A program made the position numbers and the translations under genes. DNA of 64,000 bases from the NCBI GenBank assembly GCA_018697195.1, contig JAGMWU010000027.1:14560082-14624081 (forward strand), in the 5' to 3' direction. The notes below the pieces were generated by a model. It searched no databases. It was given only the letters and a program-made list of their open reading frames with translations, and was not told the origin of the DNA. Shown one piece after another: positions 12,091 to 23,495 of this stretch (the stretch's first letter is position 1; each line of letters starts with the position of its first letter). Origin of the DNA: Certhia americana (Eukaryota; Chordata; Aves; Passeriformes; Certhiidae).

Positions 12091-12649
12091 ATTGCATGTT
12101 CATCCACACCAGTGAATATGCCAAAACACTTTAGCAGAAGAAATATGATTTAAAACATCTTTATTGCCCTACATTTAAAGTTATCTGCTTCCCTGACTGT
12201 GTCATACAGAGACTTTTACTCATTGATACAATCAACCATAAATAGACAGTTTTTCTGCTAATGAAAGTTCATAATTTCTGACTTCCATGTAAATTTTTTT
12301 TTCCAGCCTAGGGTTTTAAGGTATGCAAATACAGTGCAATGGTTCCCTTTCCTGCCTGAATATATCAAATAATATTTCAAGTAGTTTTTATAGGGACATG
12401 ACATTTGTGGTGGGATAACCTGTGATGTGCCCACCAAGCTGTTCTATCACTCCCCTCATCAACTGGACAGGGGAGAGAAAATATGGTGAAAGGCTTGTGG
12501 GTCAACATAAGGCCAGGGAGATCACTCACAAATTACTGTTATGGGTAAAACAGTCTCAACCTGGGGAAATTAATTGAATTTATTGCAAATCAAATCAGAA
12601 TAGGAAAATAAGAAACAAACCCAAATCTTAAAACACCTTCCCTCCACCC

Positions 12650-12988
12650 TGAAGTTTTCCCTTTCCCTCCCCTCCCCCCACCACAAGCTGCTAGCTCAGA
12701 TTTTGGGAGTTTGGGGAGAGGGGATCTTCAAGGATAGGGAGAAGAGATACAAAAGAGGCCCCTTACCTCAGGATGTATTCCAAAGCTTTATTTCCAATGA
12801 AGGGATCCCAGGAGGTAAAGAGAGGGGAAGCATGGAGGAACAGAGGTTTTTATCCCTTTTGGGGTCGGGGTCAGATTGCCTGGCCGAAGGCCATAGGTCA
12901 GAGTCAAGGGGCGGGTAAATCAGGCCAGGTTACAGTCTCTGGGGGAGGGGTTTTTGAGGAGAGATCATTCCCAAAAAGGAATGTAACA
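12650..12988 (-). mobile_element. ERVK solo LTR, 6-bp TSD ccaccc
   Basis: It runs from TGAAGTTTTCC to AATGTAACA and is flanked by ccaccc at 12644-12649 and 12989-12994. The sequence matches, in inverse orientation, the 5' LTR at 62237-62569, which is followed by a lysine-tRNA primer site. This is therefore a solo LTR of that ERVK family, nested in an ERVL LTR. Confidence 0.9.
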
Positions 12989-13348
12989 CCACCCCTCCCT
13001 TCTTCCTAGGCTCAACTTCACTATTGGACTCTACCTCCTCCCCTGAGTGGTACAGGGGCATAGGGAATAGGAGTTGTGGTCAGTTCATCACATTATCTCT
13101 GCTACTCCTTCGTTCTCACCCTCTTCCCCTGCTTCAGCATGGGATCCCATCATGGGAGACAGTTCTTCAAAAACTCCTCCAACATGAGTCTTTCCCATGG
13201 CCTGCAGTTCTTCAGAAACTGTTCCAGTATGGGTCCCTTCAACAGGGTGCAGTCCTTCAGGAACAGGCTGTTCCACTGTGGGTCCCCAGCAGGGTCCCAA
13301 GTCCTCGCAAAAGACCTGCTCCAGCATGGGCTTCTCTCTCCATGGGAT

Positions 13349-13796
13349 TGATGCCTTCTCAAGGCCGACCTGGAACAGAAACTAGACAGAGCAAAAGGAT
13401 AAAGTAGGTATTTATTAAAAGGCCTCAATGGGCACACCTGGGCCGCACAAGAGCCCAGCCGGATCACACCCAAGATGCACCCAAAATGGTCACAAAATGG
13501 ATGACCGGTCATGAGATCTCACACTTTTAAAAGTTCTGGTCCATTAGCATATTAGAATTAATTGTCCAACCATAGTTTCAAGTTATGAAGCTCCATCCTC
13601 CTTGTTTATTCTTCTCATTTCACCGTTGTTTTTGTTCTTGGGCCTGAAAGTTGTCCTTGGTATCAAGCTAGAGAAGGAATTGTTTTGTCCATCTACTCTG
13701 CGAAGAGAGCTTAGTAATACTTAATATGAAACCTAAAACTACCTGCTAAAAGAGCACAGAATTTAAAAAATATAAAAGCTGAAACCTATGGCATCA
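13349..13796 (-). mobile_element. Class I-like solo LTR, 4-bp TSD ggat
   Basis: Perfect 7-bp inverted ends (TGATGCC/GGCATCA) and ggat at 13345-13348 and 13797-13800 define it exactly. AATAAA is read on - near its left end. It interrupts the ERVL LTR. Confidence 0.9.
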
Positions 13797-14890
13797 GGAT
13801 CACAGGTCCTTCCAAGAGCCTGCTCCAACATGAGCTTCCCATGGGGTCCCAGCCTCCTTCAGGGCACATGTACCTGCCTTCTTGTGGGGTCCTCCATGGA
13901 CTGTATGTGGATATCTGCTCCACTGTTAACTTCCATGGGCTGCAGGGGCAGAGCTCCCTCACCATGGGCTGCAGTGGAATCTTTGACCTGGCACCTGGAG
14001 TACCTCTTCCCCTCCTTTACTGACCTTGGTGTCTGCAGAATTGTTTCTCTCACATATTCACACTCCTGTTTCTGGCTGCTGTTGCACAGAAACTTTTTCC
14101 CTTCTTAAATATGTTATCACAGAGGTGCTACCACTGTCACTAATGAGCTTGGCTTTGACCAGTGGTGGGTCCATCTTGAAGCTGTCTGGCATTGGCTCTA
14201 TCAGAAGAGGGGAAGTTTCTGGCATCTTCTCACAGAAGCCACTCCTGTTGCTCCCCCCGCTACCAAAACCTTGCCGTATAAACTCAATACATTTCAAAGA
14301 TAACAGACTTTTATAAAAATAAAGAATCAGGTCAAAAAGAATTTATTCAAGTGCTTGTTTAGAGAGTAAGTGCTCAACTCCTAATAGTCACAGGGGAATC
14401 TGTTGGGTTAGAAGTTCTGCCTCAAAAGCCAGGAAGATTTCAGGTCGAAGTTTGCTTTTGTTAGATACTGAAGGTCCAACTACAACTTAGAATTTGCTTT
14501 TAGACCAATTTTTATTAATTATGGTATTTGTACAAATACTTTAAAAAACAAAACAAAAGAAAAACTTGATAAAGAAAAGGAAAAGAGGTTGCCAGCATCA
14601 CCAAGAATTCCTCATTAAATTAATAATGTGAAACTGTGAAGAGACTGCTGTCTCTTTAGGATGATGGAAAATGATGCAGGTATAAAACTGGATTAATATG
14701 AAGTTCTCTGTCACATTTCCATTGGAATGGCTACTGTGGTATTTCTGTTACATCTTTATTCTCTCATCTTGGTCTGTTTACCACTTACCCATATGGTAGT
14801 TTAAGGTTGCCATGGCCAAAACCAAATGCATAATTGTCTGCATTCAGTACAAGTAATACCACTGCTCTGGAGTCTTTTCCTGTAAGATAT

Positions 14891-15231
14891 TGACATGATT
14901 TAACCCCAGCTGGCAACTCACTGTCCCCCCACTTCATTGTGATGGGGAGGAAAATTAGAAAAAGATAAAACCCATGGGTTGAGATAAGAGCAGTTTAATA
15001 ACTGAAGTAAAGTACAATATAGCAATAATAATAATAATAGTGAAAAGGAAAAAGAGAGAAATAAGACCCAAGAAAAACAAGTGATGCATAATACAATTGC
15101 TCACCACCTGCTGACTGAGCAGTGATGTTTTCATTGTTGCAATTGACATTATTCTCATATTAAATCCAAAACACAGCACTGTACCAGCTACTAGGAAGAA
15201 AATTGACTATATCCCAGCCAAAACCAGGACA
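14891..15231 (-). mobile_element. Solo LTR, 5-bp TSD gatat
   Basis: Bounded by gatat at 14886-14890 and 15232-15236. On - it begins TGTCCTGGTTTTGGC and ends AAATCATGTCA. It is the same family as 48451-50106 (-) and 54135-54719 (+) but shorter, so it has an internal deletion. The family is abundant in passerines from my recollection. Confidence 0.9.
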
Positions 15232-15236
15232 GATAT

Positions 15237-15796
15237 TTTCCAGGGACTTCTATATGAACCAGTCACAAAATAATTTCCAATAGTAAGCAACTTTTACAAC
15301 TTGGACAGTAATTTAAGACATTTTGTGATTTCCCATTCATTAGACTAAAGCTACTAAGTCAATTTGGATTCTATGACCAGCTATGACTCAGTCCATTTAA
15401 CATTAGTGTCTGCACTGTGCAGTTCAGGTTGACTTAGAGGGGAGTACAGGCGTGCTTTTTGTTATTTATATACCCTCATTGTCTTCTAAAGTTATTTGGC
15501 AGTTAAGGAACTTTAAAAATCTAATGTTTGAATAATTATTTGGCATTTTCAAAGTCCCATCTGTAATTTCATTGGATTTGTACTATTTCAGGCCATGCTT
15601 TGTATTTCTGCTGTCTTTGAAGTTTCCTTGTTCACATCTAAGACTAGAGTCAATGAACAAAGAGCAAATGTGGATGAAGCATAGATGCCTTAGTATGGGC
15701 AAAGGGGAAGGGATAGAGTTGATGGGCTGGGCTTTGAACCTTTCCTTCCTAAAACCAGGCAATACTGAGCATCAAAATGTTGTTATAGATGGGTAA
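15237..15796. other. HOMER1: Unannotated HOMER1 intron DNA
   Basis: No repeat ends or coding signal were recognised. Confidence 0.4.
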
Positions 15797-16266
15797 TGCG
15801 ATGGTTGGCTCTCGCAATTAAAGGATGAATATCATGTGTATGTTAAGAGAAGTTTTATTGATGTATAGTTATGTTATTATGATTTGTTCTCCCCATAGTC
15901 CCCTTTCCCCTCCCCTTTGTATTGTTGCCACTGGGCAGCCTTAGTAGTCCCGGAATTTGGGAGGAGGGCAGGCTTGTTACTAGGAGGTGCAGAATGACAA
16001 CACCTGACCTCCAATCAAATTGCAAGAAAGTCATTTCCACCAATGGGTGGTGAAGAAGAGTTGACTGACAGACTTTGGGAGGGGCCAGGGTTGGCTGATG
16101 AAACCTCCCAGGGGTATAAAAGTCAGAGCAGCCATTTTGTAGATGAGCATGTGGTTGCTGGTCCCGAAACTTCTACTGCTGCTCTTTTTCCTTATTCATT
16201 CTTTTGTTGTAGTCATTAAAGTGTAATAAACCTTTGAAATTTTAAAAGTGAATGTTGTTTCTCACA
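15797..16266 (+). mobile_element. Probable solo LTR with TATA and poly(A) signal
   Basis: It begins TGCGATGGTTGGCTC and ends TTTCTCACA. A TATA box (GGTATAAAAG) lies near 16113 and AATAAA near 16227, about 110 bp apart, as in an LTR promoter/R region. No exact TSD was found, so the ends are approximate. Confidence 0.65.
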
Positions 16267-16651
16267 ATGTCTATTTTAGAATTATAAAAATAAATGGTAA
16301 AAACATAGGTTACGATTTACCCTCAGAAAAGCAAAGTATTGGAGCCGGCCAAAAATGATCAAGACAGCAGTTCTAGCAGTAGTCTTGTGGAATATCAGCA
16401 AGGCCTTGTTTTCTGATGACCCATGACAATGCATAAATTTCATAGAAATAAAAATATGAGTAGATGTCTAAATCACTTTATTTTGACTTGCTGTATCTTA
16501 TGTCCATAAAGTACTGCATGATATCTGATTTCAAGGTGATACACTTCAGATCTTTGAAAATCTAACATACAGTATGTAATGATGTTTCTGACTGCTGAGG
16601 TGAAGCAAAAAATGCTGTACAGACAAAAACTCTCCAACTAGTTATAGTTAG

Positions 16652-17499
16652 TGTTAAAAATGAGGAGCTTGACTCAGCCAATATATCAAGCAGTAATTCA
16701 ATTTATTAATTAATATGGTAAAATATAAGCAAAGCAGTGCTGGATGCAGAATCTCTCCCTCCAACTGCACACCTAACGCTGAGGCCTGCTGGTATTTATA
16801 TGTATATCTGTAGGCTTTCTCAGCAGTTTCTAATTCCAGTTTTGTGTCATAATTCTATATTTCATTGTGATCCATTCCTCTCAGGATGCATACTTCAGGA
16901 TGTAAAATCAATGATGGTGATAGCTGGTTTTTTCACAATTTCTATACTCCATTGTGATCCATTCTTCTCAGAATGTATACTTCAGGATGTATATCCTAGG
17001 ATGTATGCCCCAAATGGTGGGGCCCAGCTTCCCTTTTCAAAACCATTAGTCAGCGAGTTGATGTCCATCTTTCTCAGGCTGTTTTCTTCACTGTTTTGTT
17101 AGGAATTGTGGGATAGGCTCACTTCCTTCTTTTGGTTAAATCTTTTACACATTCTAAAGCTAAAGTTTTAAAAATTTTTTAATACAAAGCAATATTCTAA
17201 AACTACAGTTTAAAAGTTCTTATTACAAAGCAGCTTAAGGCTTAGTTACAAGTAGAAAGTATTTGTCAAAAGAAAAAGCAACATCTAAAGTTATAATTCA
17301 CATATTCTTAAAACAGCTTAAGATCTGTAGTAGTTAATTGTGAACAAAAGATTAGTTCAAAAGGCCTTCTTCCATGCTTTGCTTTCCATGTTTATTATAA
17401 ATCATCTTTATAATTGTCCCATGACTGTATTCCACATATTTCACAATTACACCAATTATTTTTATTTACCCAACACAAACTATAACTTTGTATTTCACA
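16652..17499 (-). mobile_element. Solo LTR, inverted partner of 32014-32952
   Basis: It begins TGTTAAAAATGAGG and ends TATTTCACA. It aligns over its length, in opposite orientation, with the LTR at 32014-32952. Flanks are ttag (16648-16651) and ctag (17500-17503), a 4-bp TSD with one mismatch. On - it carries a TATA-like ATATAAATACC and AATAAA. Confidence 0.85.
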
Positions 17500-17510
17500 C
17501 TAGGAAAGTT

Positions 17511-18051
17511 GGTATTTTTATTGCAGGGCCGGGCACAAGTGCGATAGTCCCCAAAAGCATGTGGAAGAGTCACAAAGCTCTGGCTCTATTTAATCACAAA
17601 AGTACTCCATATTCATATGATTACCTCATACGCCTATACATATGCACTATCTTACCCCTCCTACTCCCCCCCCCCCCCCCCCCTCAAATTAAAATGACCT
17701 CAAAGTCATTTCATGCTTTCGAAGTTCTCTGCCTGAAATGAGACAGTGGGCTTTGTAATGTGTCAGTGGGCTTTGAAGATGAAGTCACCGCTCTCTGCCT
17801 CAGGCTAAACTTTTCACCTCTGTCCTGTTAGAAGAATTGATGATCCTTCGGACATAGTCCAAGTTCCCCAACCTGGTTCTGGCCGTTCCTGTGGTCACGG
17901 TTCCTTCATTTTTACAGTGCCCTATCTGCTCTATTTTGCCTCTTCAAACAGAGTAAATGATATATTGTCTTAGTACTAACTGGCTCTAGCTATCATTTGC
18001 TAATAATTTGCTTATGAATCTACATCTGTCTCCACTTTTTTCTGGCTGTCA
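17511..18051 (-). mobile_element. Possible LTR, related in style to 22799-23424
   Basis: The stretch GGGCACAAGTGCGATAG followed by a region ending CTGGCTGTCA parallels the architecture of the LTR at 22799. No TSD or clear left end was found. It contains an 18-C run at 17666-17683. Confidence 0.35.
17666..17683. repeat. Poly(C) run of 18
   Basis: A homopolymer whose exact length is likely to be unreliable in the assembly. Confidence 0.9.
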
Positions 18052-18381
18052 TAGTTTAGCCCTGATTAGACAATTGTGTAATACTGACACCTGATTAAAC
18101 TAATGAAAAAGGTAAATACGCCTTTAGTGAATACACATTTTAAGGTGAGAATGTAGAAATAAGGTTCTAGTTTCTGGAAGGGGTGAGTGGCACAGCCTCA
18201 GCCCGGCTGTTTTTCATAGCCGTGCCGGGCAGGGCTGGGCTGAGGTTCTCTCCTTCCCTCCCCTGGCACCTCTGGCAGGCAAAAGAGAAGGGGGGGGGAA
18301 GGAAGGCACAGCCTAGCTTTGGATGCTGAAATTTGATAATCCAGGATGGCTCACAAAGCAACCAGGGGCTGAGCTAGGTCC

Positions 18382-18933
18382 TGTTGCGTCCGAGATAGCT
18401 GTTGATGTGGTGATGGTAAAGAGAAGCAAGGAAGGGCCTTTGTATGGGTTCCACAGAGATGTTTATTCCAGCCATGCAGGCAGTCCAGGGTCAAAGGCAA
18501 GGCTCATGGGAAGGGTTCAGGTTTAAGTATATGGGTGCTGGGGGCTGGGAGAGCATCAGGGACCAATTATAAAGGGGCATCGGGCTACAAAGGTGGGATT
18601 GGGGTATGAGCCAATGGGGAAATTGGGAAGGAGTGACTGAGGGACACAGAGACAGAGAGGGGATTAACAGGGCTGACTGAGGGAGCAGAACAGGGGTACA
18701 TTGGCATAACAGAATAGGGTATCCTGTGAGAGAAGCCTCTTATGTCTCCTTAACATAGGCAAAGCCTCTCCACAAGGCCCGGCATCTGCCGAGCAGAGAA
18801 AAAGAGAAGAAGCCCGGGTCTGAGACATCTGAAGCCTGACCAGGCTAGAAGGGGGATTCGGGCCTCCCTCTCTCAGCACAGCTGGAACTGGGAGGGCAGC
18901 AGCAGGTCTTGAAACTTTAGCACAGCTCTAACA
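18382..18933 (-). mobile_element. Possible solo LTR
   Basis: It starts TGTTGCGTCCGAG. On - an AATAAA sits just inside the left end, as in the other - LTRs, and GC-rich U3-like sequence follows. The right boundary (CTCTAACA) and a TSD are unproven. Confidence 0.45.
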
Positions 18934-19019
18934 CCACTGCAATGCATTGTGACTGCCTCGTCCTGGCTGCACCTGTGTAAATTTTTTTCTCTGACCAGAT
19001 GAAACTCTTGAAGCATAAA

Positions 19020-20452
19020 TTTTATGCAGAGGAAAAGAGGAGACGAGATAAAATGTCAAAAGACATAGCATAAGCCTTAATGTCAGGGGAAGTGAAAAGA
19101 GAGTCTCAGATAGAAAGGAAAATTAAAGAGTAGCCTGATTAAGTTAGACTTCTCTTGTGAAGCTATAAAGAATAGACTTAAATACCCTGTAACTTATAGA
19201 GTGTTTTTTAAGAAAATGCAAAGTTCTGAGACACTAATTTTGAAGATATTGCTGACTTAGCTAGGAAAAAAAAGCTTTGCTGAAATCAGTTAAAATTCAG
19301 AGGATGGTTAAGAGAGAGACCGGATTTTAGATAAGCTAATCCCGGATCTAATAACTCATTGCCTGTCAAGTTTATGTTTGTGTAAGCTGGGCTTGTAACA
19401 AAAAACAAAGGAATAGATCAATAGACCCCAAAAACACAAGATGATTGCAGACCCTCTATCTCCAGAAACAGTCTTGGGAACAGGAAACTCCAAGGAGTCA
19501 TTTATCACGTATCCATCAAAGGTTGAAAGTTTAAAACGAGGAAGACTAGTTTTACTTCCTCCTTTTGGTGACCACTCCCTACATAAGACCCCCGACTCAT
19601 TTCAGAGAACAAACTACGCATGCTTAATAGCCTTTTTGTCAATTAGCATACGAAGTGGAGAAGAGGAGGTGACAAGAGTATGAATATGCATTTGTATTTT
19701 GTGTATTCAACATTCTTGTGGATAAAAGGCTCTGTAATTACCTGTGATCTTGGCAGTGCGTATTGGAGAGCTATCCCACGCAGCTGCCCGGCCGTCAATA
19801 AACATACACTTTCTAACTTAACTGTTAGAGAGTCTTTTGTCCGTCTCAGTTAGGTATCGGTATTAGATCGATATCCATATTTTAATAAATCAGTTCTAAA
19901 CATAGCTGTGAGCTGCTAGAAAAAATTAAACAAAAGAAGACTAAAGAAGTGAAAGATGAATCCATGCCCATAGAGGGAAGATCAGTTCTGTTCTTTAAGA
20001 TGAAGAGAACTTTTGTTTTATACTAGAAGTGCCATCCTTAAACTGTACCCTAATAAACTGATATAGCCCATAAGCTGCTGTGGCAGGCTGTTTCATGGAA
20101 AAGACTTCACAAATAGCAACATTTCTCCCCGGGCAGGCTAAGTGTGGCGTGTAGAAGCAAGAAAACTAGTATCTTGTAAAAAATCTCTGTAGTACTCAAG
20201 AGAGACTTCTTTCTCCTTGATAAATTGAAAACTGATTATTTTAAGAGTAATAACTGATTAAGAATCTCAAGTTTTGTCTTTTTACATTAGAGTAAAAAGT
20301 GAATAGTTGGTGGAAAGAAGTGTTTTGAAAGTTTCATTCTAATTTCTTTTTTTTTTCTTTTAGTGTTGGTTAATAAAGTTCTATTCCTGTTAAGTTCAAG
20401 CCTGCTTTGCTCTTAATTGAAAAATTTTGAATTAGCAAACTAAAACCGTGAC
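19020..20452 (+). mobile_element. Probable LTR, interrupted by the LTR at 19227
   Basis: The right end is clear: GTGTTGGTTAATAAAGTTCTA with AATAAA at 20372-20377, then a tail ending ACCGTGACA at 20452. The same tail occurs reversed at 61980-62050. The left boundary is uncertain. Confidence 0.55.
19227..19892 (+). mobile_element. Solo LTR (666 bp), 4-bp TSD gttc
   Basis: TGAGACACTAATTTTG...AATAAATCA, flanked by gttc at 19223-19226 and 19893-19896. AATAAA near 19798 follows a TATA-like GGATAAAAGG. Two further copies lie at 21968-22615 and 39895-40560, both inverted relative to this one. Confidence 0.92.
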
Positions 20453-20933
20453 ACTGGCTAAGCTCTATACTGTTTCTAGCTAAACCTTTAACCCTTAATT
20501 CCCTCAGTTTCTTGCTTCAGGGGTTTAGGATTTGTCCTTTAGTTCCTTTGTCTCTTAGAATTTTGTCCCATACGTGCTTCTAGGAGAAAATAACGACCGG
20601 GTACTTAAAAGAGACAAAAGAGTTGCCAAAGGTCTGGGGAGGGATACAGCTGGCTACTCTCTTTCTTATCTGGAGTTTTTCTCCTGGAGGGGTAGAGACA
20701 CCATGAGAATTGGGCTGGTGGAATGGATTGGGTGAAGCTCCTATTTCTATTGCACTCTCGGCATTAGGAGGGGAAGGAGGTTGCAGTCGCTGTGAGAAGA
20801 ATTCACCACTACTGTGGGGTTCTGTTTTCTGCTGCCTTCTACCCTTGCTACTCCAGGGTCCCTGTTACAGCTCCTTTTGCTATCCAGAGTGGGCACTGGG
20901 ATTGGCTGCCTGCAGGTGTAAGGAACTTCTGAA
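20453..20933. other. HOMER1: Intron DNA left of the 21.4-kb provirus
   Basis: Nothing recognised. Its last bases, cacc at 20934-20937, are the left target-site duplication of the provirus. Confidence 0.5.
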
Positions 20934-21269
20934 CACCTGTGAAAAACACAGTTCACATTCCTGGTAAAATTTAAAGAGTTTAATAAAAGATAATAAGAGA
21001 CAAACAATAAAGCAAAGGTTTCTTATGGCCGGGTGCTTGGCATTCAGCCAAGAGCACACCTGCTGTGTCCAAAACACCCCTTTAAATACATCAGCCTGTT
21101 GCATATTCACAGATCTATATCCATATTCAAACTTTTCAAAGAACTTATTTCCATGTTTCTAGGAACTGTTTTACATGGCGACTCCTTGGTCCTGCTTTTT
21201 TAGAACATGCATGTTTCTTGGCTGTGGTTTTAATTAATTCCTCTTATCAGTCTTAATTTGGGCCTTGGT

Positions 21270-21952
21270 TGTTGCGGTGTGATTTCATGGTTTACCTCAG
21301 AAACCCGGTTCCTCCCCTGAAGATTCCCCCCCAGATGTGTAAATCAGCTCTCTTTTCCCCACCCTGACCCCTGCTGAGCACTGTCTAATTCCAGAAGGGC
21401 TTGAGTGATTGGCAGATTCAAAACATACCCTCTATCGCTCAGGGGGCATTGGGCCATCCAGGTGTCCTTTCTCCCTTGAGACCTCCCCTCCCGTACCTGG
21501 TTGGTGGGCTCCCTCTCCGTTCCCTCCTCCCCTCCCCCGGGTAAAAGGGCGAGGGAGCACGTGGTCGAGGAGTTCGGTTACACGAGTTCGATTAAGATTC
21601 TGTGAGAGTTCTGTTAGGGTCTGTTAGAGGAGTTGCTGGATTCAGAGGCCTGTGTGCCAGAATAAAAGCTCTGGATTAAAACCCTCCATCAGAACTGACT
21701 CCTTCCTTCACTGCCGCCTTAAAACTTCTCTGTTAGAAGAAGCCTGAGGAGCAGAGCCACCACGGAGGAAGCTCCATCCCGCTGCCACCAGAGCCCCTGG
21801 CATGTCTGGACTTGTCTCCACGCACCTAGCTGCAACATCCAGCTAGCCAAAAGTGTCGCTGGGGTGAAACACCACAGTTGCCGCTATTTGGTTCAGCAGC
21901 AAGGCCAGACAAGCCAAGGCACGTCCCATCAGCAATATTGGTAATTCCAACA
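21270..21952 (+). mobile_element. ERVK-like solo LTR, 6-bp TSD cttggt
   Basis: TGTTGCGGTGTG...ATTCCAACA, flanked by cttggt at 21264-21269 and 21953-21958. The sister LTR at about 34285-34292 carries the uninterrupted site. A TATA-like GGTAAAAGGG (21540) and AATAAA (about 21661) give + orientation. Confidence 0.92.
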
Positions 21953-21967
21953 CTTGGTCCATAATTT

Positions 21968-22615
21968 TGATTTATTAAAATATGAATATCGATCTAATAT
22001 CGATACCCAACTGTGATGGACAAAAGACTCTCTAACAGTTAAGTTAGAAAGTGTATGTTTATTGACGGCCGGGCAGCTGCGTTCGGCCGGGCAGCTGCGT
22101 TCGTGGGATAGCTCTCCAATACGCACTGCCAAGATCACAGGTAATTACAGAGCCTTTTATCTACAAGAATGTTGAATACACAAAATACAAATGCATATTC
22201 ATACCTTTGTCACCTCCTCTTCTCCACTTCGTATGCTAATTGACAAAAAGGCTATTAAGCATGCGTAGTTTGTTCTCTGAAATGAGTCGGGAGTCTTATG
22301 TGGGGAGTGGTCACCAAGAGGAGGAAGTAAAACTAGTCTTCCTCGTTCTAAACTTTTAACCTTTGATGGATACGTGATAAATGACTCCTTGGAATTTCTT
22401 GTTCCCAGGACTGTTTCTAGAGATAGAGGGTCTGCAATCATCTTGTGTTTTTACAAGCCCAGCTTACACAAACATAAACTTGACAGGCAATGAGTTGTTA
22501 GCTCCGGGATTAGCTTATCTAAATCCAGTCTCTCTCTTAACCATCCTCTGAATTTTAACTGATTTCAGCAAAGCTTCTCTTTCCCAGCAGCAATATCTTC
22601 AAAAGTATTGTCTCA
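21968..22615 (-). mobile_element. Solo LTR, 4-bp TSD attt, with an empty site elsewhere in the window
   Basis: The same family as 19227-19892. It is bounded by attt at 21964-21967 and 22616-22619. The paralogous LTR near 34291-34300 has the uninterrupted target with a single attt, so the insertion and its duplication are shown directly. A 21-bp block (ggccgggcagctgcgt...) is tandemly duplicated near 22066-22102. Confidence 0.93.
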
Positions 22616-22798
22616 ATTTCTGCAGATGGTCAGTGCTGGTAGCTGGTATATCAGTAGCTGATGTCTTCATATCAGCAGCAGGTGCCTTCACTGGGTGTTA
22701 TCCCGACCAGTCAGCTCACTTACTACAAAGACACTTTATCAACTTACTTTACTCCTAAAGAAAACTATATCTTTAAAACCATTTCTACACCACACATA

Positions 22799-23424
22799 TG
22801 GCATTGAAGCGATATGCAGAATAAATAGACTCCACAACTAGGTATATAGTTATGAAGTGAGTATGCATGGGCACAAGTGAGATAGCTCTCGTGAAAACTT
22901 GTGTACTGAGCCTCAGTTTGACCCACATCTTTATTCACAAAGATGTTCCATATGCAATACATTGCAGAACCTTTCCATGCATATTCAACCCCTGGTCCCG
23001 CCTGTCCTCGCCTCGCATGGTAATTAGATCCACGCCCTTTTGGGCATGCGTTTTTTAGCTGTGGTGGTCGTACGGGGGTCTCTGGTGGTCTCTGAGGCTG
23101 AAGATTGTAGTCTTCCTCATGTCTGAACTTTTGAACTTTTCTCCTTTGTGCGTGCGCTTTTTTGTCTCTTGGTGCTCATCTGAGTACATCTATCGGCCTT
23201 AATCCGTTTGGAGGCAGAGGAGTCCCTTTATCTGGGTATTTTTGCATCCCTTGGTCTCCTTGGTACTGTTCTTTATGTAAGAAGCTTCAGAAATTTGCAT
23301 TTTCCTATGCCCTTTGTACCATGGCAGAGGTTTAAGTAAAAAGGTTAAAACACAAAATTCTATAGGCTAGACTTTAAATAATTCATATTGCTAACTCAAG
23401 TGAACTAAAAAAATCTCTATTTCA
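22799..23424 (-). mobile_element. LTR inserted in the 3' LTR
   Basis: Foreign sequence TGGCATTGAAGC...CTCTATTTCA separates two parts of the class I LTR that are contiguous near 42260-42290. A clean TSD could not be read, so the ends may be off by a few bases. Confidence 0.75.
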
Positions 23425-23477
23425 GTATCCACCCTAATATTTGAGAAAAACCAATACCATAATATGTATTTATAACA

Positions 23478-23494
23478 ATCGTCCCTCTTTATTT
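23478..23494 (-). other. Polypurine tract of the class I provirus
   Basis: Read on -, AAATAAAGAGGGACGAT lies directly upstream of the 3' LTR start TGTTAT. This is the expected place for the plus-strand DNA primer. Confidence 0.75.
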
Positions 23495-23495
23495 T

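Larger units (their letters stand above)
12406..14278 (-). mobile_element. ERVL-type solo LTR, split by two later LTRs
   Basis: It begins TGTGGTGGG at 12406 and ends CCAAAACCTTGCC near 14278, the reverse complement of the LTR at 9714. Removing the two nested insertions with their duplications (12650-12994 and 13349-13800) leaves about 1076 bp, close to the 1031 bp of the intact copy. It is therefore older than both insertions. Confidence 0.8.
20938..23477 (-). mobile_element. 3' LTR of the class I provirus, split by three LTRs
   Basis: It aligns with the 5' LTR copy (33968-34409 plus 42199-42328) once insertions at 21270-21952, 21968-22615 and 22799-23424 are removed. The inner end TGTTATAAATAC (on -) abuts the polypurine tract. 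The uninterrupted LTR length is about 570 bp, judged from the other copy. Confidence 0.9.

Noticed and set aside
13024..13512. Several overlapping frames of 80-127 residues
   Set aside because: They are in the U3-like part of an ERVL LTR, which contains repeated GC-rich segments readable in many frames.
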